Shown here: positions 7,774 through 9,071 of the stretch, piece after piece
Position numbering within the stretch: the first letter of the stretch is position 1
How the letters are laid out: each line of letters starts with the position of its first letter
DNA from: Anaerolineae bacterium
GTDB taxonomy: Bacteria; Chloroflexota; Anaerolineae; JAAYZQ01
DNA length: 9,071 bases
Assembly (NCBI GenBank): GCA_016926595.1
Contig: JAFGOG010000114.1
Span: 1 to 9,071 of the forward strand
Reading direction: 5' to 3'
The notes under the pieces: model-generated
Told to the model about the DNA's origin: nothing
Databases searched by the model: none
What the model saw: the letters and a program-made list of their open reading frames with translations, nothing else
Position numbers and translations under genes: made by a program

Positions 7774-9009
7774 CTATTCGTAGACTTTTTCGTCAGCCCG
7801 CTCTGCCTCGGGCGCGTCAGATTCGACGTCGCGGACGGCGGCCTGGCTGGCAAGCAGCTCGCGATAGTACTCATGCTGGATGATGAGGTCCATCACCTCA
7901 TTAGTACCCGTCCATATCATGATCAGTCGCGTATCGCGCAGCAGACGCTCGATGGGGTAGATGTTGGTGTAGCCGATGCCGCCCAGAATCTGCATGGCGT
8001 GGTTGACCACCTGCCAGGCAGTGTCGGTGGCGAATTTCTTGGCCTCTGACACCAACCGCCGGCACCTGCGCGGATCGTCGCCGGCGTCCACTGCCCGTGC
8101 CGCCCCATAGACCAGCATCCGCGCTGCGTCGAGCTGGGTGATGCTGTCAGCGATCTTGAAACTGACCCCCTCAAAATTGCGGATCCTTTGGCCGAAAACC
8201 TTGCGCTTGTCGCTATAACGGGTGGCTACCTCCAGCGCGGCGCGGGCCATGCCCAGGGCGCCCGCGGCGCTGGTCATCCGCTCGGGGATCATCATCTGAT
8301 GAAAGACGTCAAAGGCGCCATTCTCAGGGCCAATCAGATTTGCAGCCGGTACCCGCGCATCGCGGAAGGTCAGCCTGCCTGTCCCGCCGCCCCGCGTGCC
8401 CATCAGGCCATAGACATGCTCAACCTTCACCCCCTCCCCCCGCTCGACGACAAAGGCGCTCAGGCTCTGATGGGGCTTGGCCTGGGGGTCGGTGCGGGCA
8501 TAGACCAGGAGCAGATCGGCCCCTTCGGCGCCCACGACGAACCGCTTCTGCCCGTCGAGCAGGTAGCCGTCTCCGTCGCGGCGGGCCTCGGTGCTGGTGC
8601 CAAAAAAGTCCGAGCCGCCGCGCGGCTCGGTGAGCGCTTCGGCGACGGTCAGCCGGCCGTCGATGATTGGGGGCAGCCAGCGGGCCTGCTGCTCGGGCGT
8701 GCCAAAGCGATAGATCGCCTCGCCGACGATGCTGGGCAGTGAGTAGAGGCAGGCCAGCGAGGTGCCCAGGACGCCGACCTCCTCCAAGGCGACGATCTCG
8801 TCGGCCCAGCCCAGGCCGCGCCCGCCATATTCGACCGGGAAACGCAGGCCGAGCAGGCGGCGCCGGGCCGCTTCGGCCACGTACTCGCGTGGGTAGCGCA
8901 CCTTGTCGGCGTCCATGTCCAGGATGAGCTGGCGTGGGACGCTCTTGACGAAATCGCGGACCTCGTCGCGCAGAGTTTTCTGAGCTGGGGTCAGAATCGC
9001 TTCGAACAT
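7774..9009 (-). CDS. Acyl-CoA dehydrogenase family protein with IVD/LCAD-type catalytic glutamate position
   Basis: FAD-dependent alpha,beta-dehydrogenation of an acyl-CoA thioester, passing electrons to electron-transfer flavoprotein; cytoplasmic, in fatty-acid or branched-chain amino-acid breakdown. It is 411 aa, slightly long because of a charged tail after about 388. Markers are [12 protein letters not shown] (57-68), [19 protein letters not shown] (124-142, FAD-contact signature), [20 protein letters not shown] (202-221), [14 protein letters not shown] (268-281), [19 protein letters not shown] (341-359) and WTGTNE (366-371). The catalytic Glu of medium- and short-chain enzymes (MCAD E376, in YEGT) is Thr367 here. 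A glutamate, E243 in PERM, stands where isovaleryl-CoA and long-chain dehydrogenases carry theirs. The substrate is unassigned. The ATG has GGAGGA at 9016-9021 (6-nt spacer). It probably heads or continues an operon with the gene ending at 9042. Confidence 0.93.
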   Translation of the reverse strand: MFEAILTPAQKTLRDEVRDFVKSVPRQLILDMDADKVRYPREYVAEAARRRLLGLRFPVEYGGRGLGWADEIVALEEVGVLGTSLACLYSLPSIVGEAIYRFGTPEQQARWLPPIIDGRLTVAEALTEPRGGSDFFGTSTEARRDGDGYLLDGQKRFVVGAEGADLLLVYARTDPQAKPHQSLSAFVVERGEGVKVEHVYGLMGTRGGGTGRLTFRDARVPAANLIGPENGAFDVFHQMMIPERMTSAAGALGMARAALEVATRYSDKRKVFGQRIRNFEGVSFKIADSITQLDAARMLVYGAARAVDAGDDPRRCRRLVSEAKKFATDTAWQVVNHAMQILGGIGYTNIYPIERLLRDTRLIMIWTGTNEVMDLIIQHEYYRELLASQAAVRDVESDAPEAERADEKVYE

Positions 9010-9041
9010 GGGCTATCCTCCGTCGATCGCTAATGGTGTGA

Positions 9042-9071
9042 TCAGATTTTGCCCCGTCCCAGCTCGCGGAC
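9042..9071 (-). CDS. Possible C-terminal end of an upstream gene (nine codons visible)
   Basis: Reading the minus strand from the right edge, one frame gives VRELGRGKI followed by TGA at 9042-9044, 32 nt before the acyl-CoA dehydrogenase start. The spacing and direction fit an operon, and the residues look like a normal protein tail. The other two frames are also open at the edge (one stops at a TAG overlapping the ribosome-binding region, one runs on), so the assignment is tentative and no function can be inferred. Confidence 0.35.
   Translation of the reverse strand, partial: VRELGRGKI

Overview
The window is GC-rich bacterial DNA, tightly packed with genes on both strands. The gene set is an archaeal-type phosphoglycerate mutase, a MalK/UgpC-class ABC ATPase, a YghO/BcerS-like acetyltransferase, a P2A cation pump and an acyl-CoA dehydrogenase. 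Together with the GC content and a heptamer-type intergenic repeat, this suggests an environmental bacterium, perhaps of the Chloroflexota. That placement is inference: the window has no rRNA or other phylogenetic marker.

Layout. Positions 1-638 (minus) hold the first half of a 2,3-bisphosphoglycerate-independent phosphoglycerate mutase, cut by the left edge. It lies 76 bp downstream of a complete ABC transporter ATPase (715-1815, minus); the gap holds an inverted heptamer repeat that can fold in two mutually exclusive ways. A 400-bp divergent region (1816-2215) follows, with a good promoter on each strand and a long, partly structured leader for the ABC ATPase. On the plus strand come a 385-aa GNAT-superfamily protein (2216-3373) and a 145-aa GNAT acetyltransferase that starts 1 nt after it at a TTG (3375-3812). 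Next is a 943-aa P-type cation ATPase (3896-6727) with its own promoter in the 83-bp gap. A strong hairpin (6733-6765) separates it from a convergent minus-strand block. That block contains a four-helix membrane protein of unknown function (6792-7694, clearly lower GC than its surroundings) and an acyl-CoA dehydrogenase (7774-9009). The likely last codons of another minus-strand gene lie at the right edge.

How the genes work together. The left block is carbohydrate-linked: an ATPase of the sugar-importer class followed by a glycolytic enzyme. The middle block pairs two acetyltransferases with an independently promoted ion pump. The right block is acyl-CoA oxidation plus an unknown membrane protein. 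I see no phage, transposase, CRISPR, toxin-antitoxin or biosynthetic-cluster signature and no convincing new multi-gene system. The points most worth a second look are the relocated catalytic base in the acyl-CoA dehydrogenase, the alternative hairpins at 655-713, the low-GC membrane protein, and the structured leader of the ABC ATPase.
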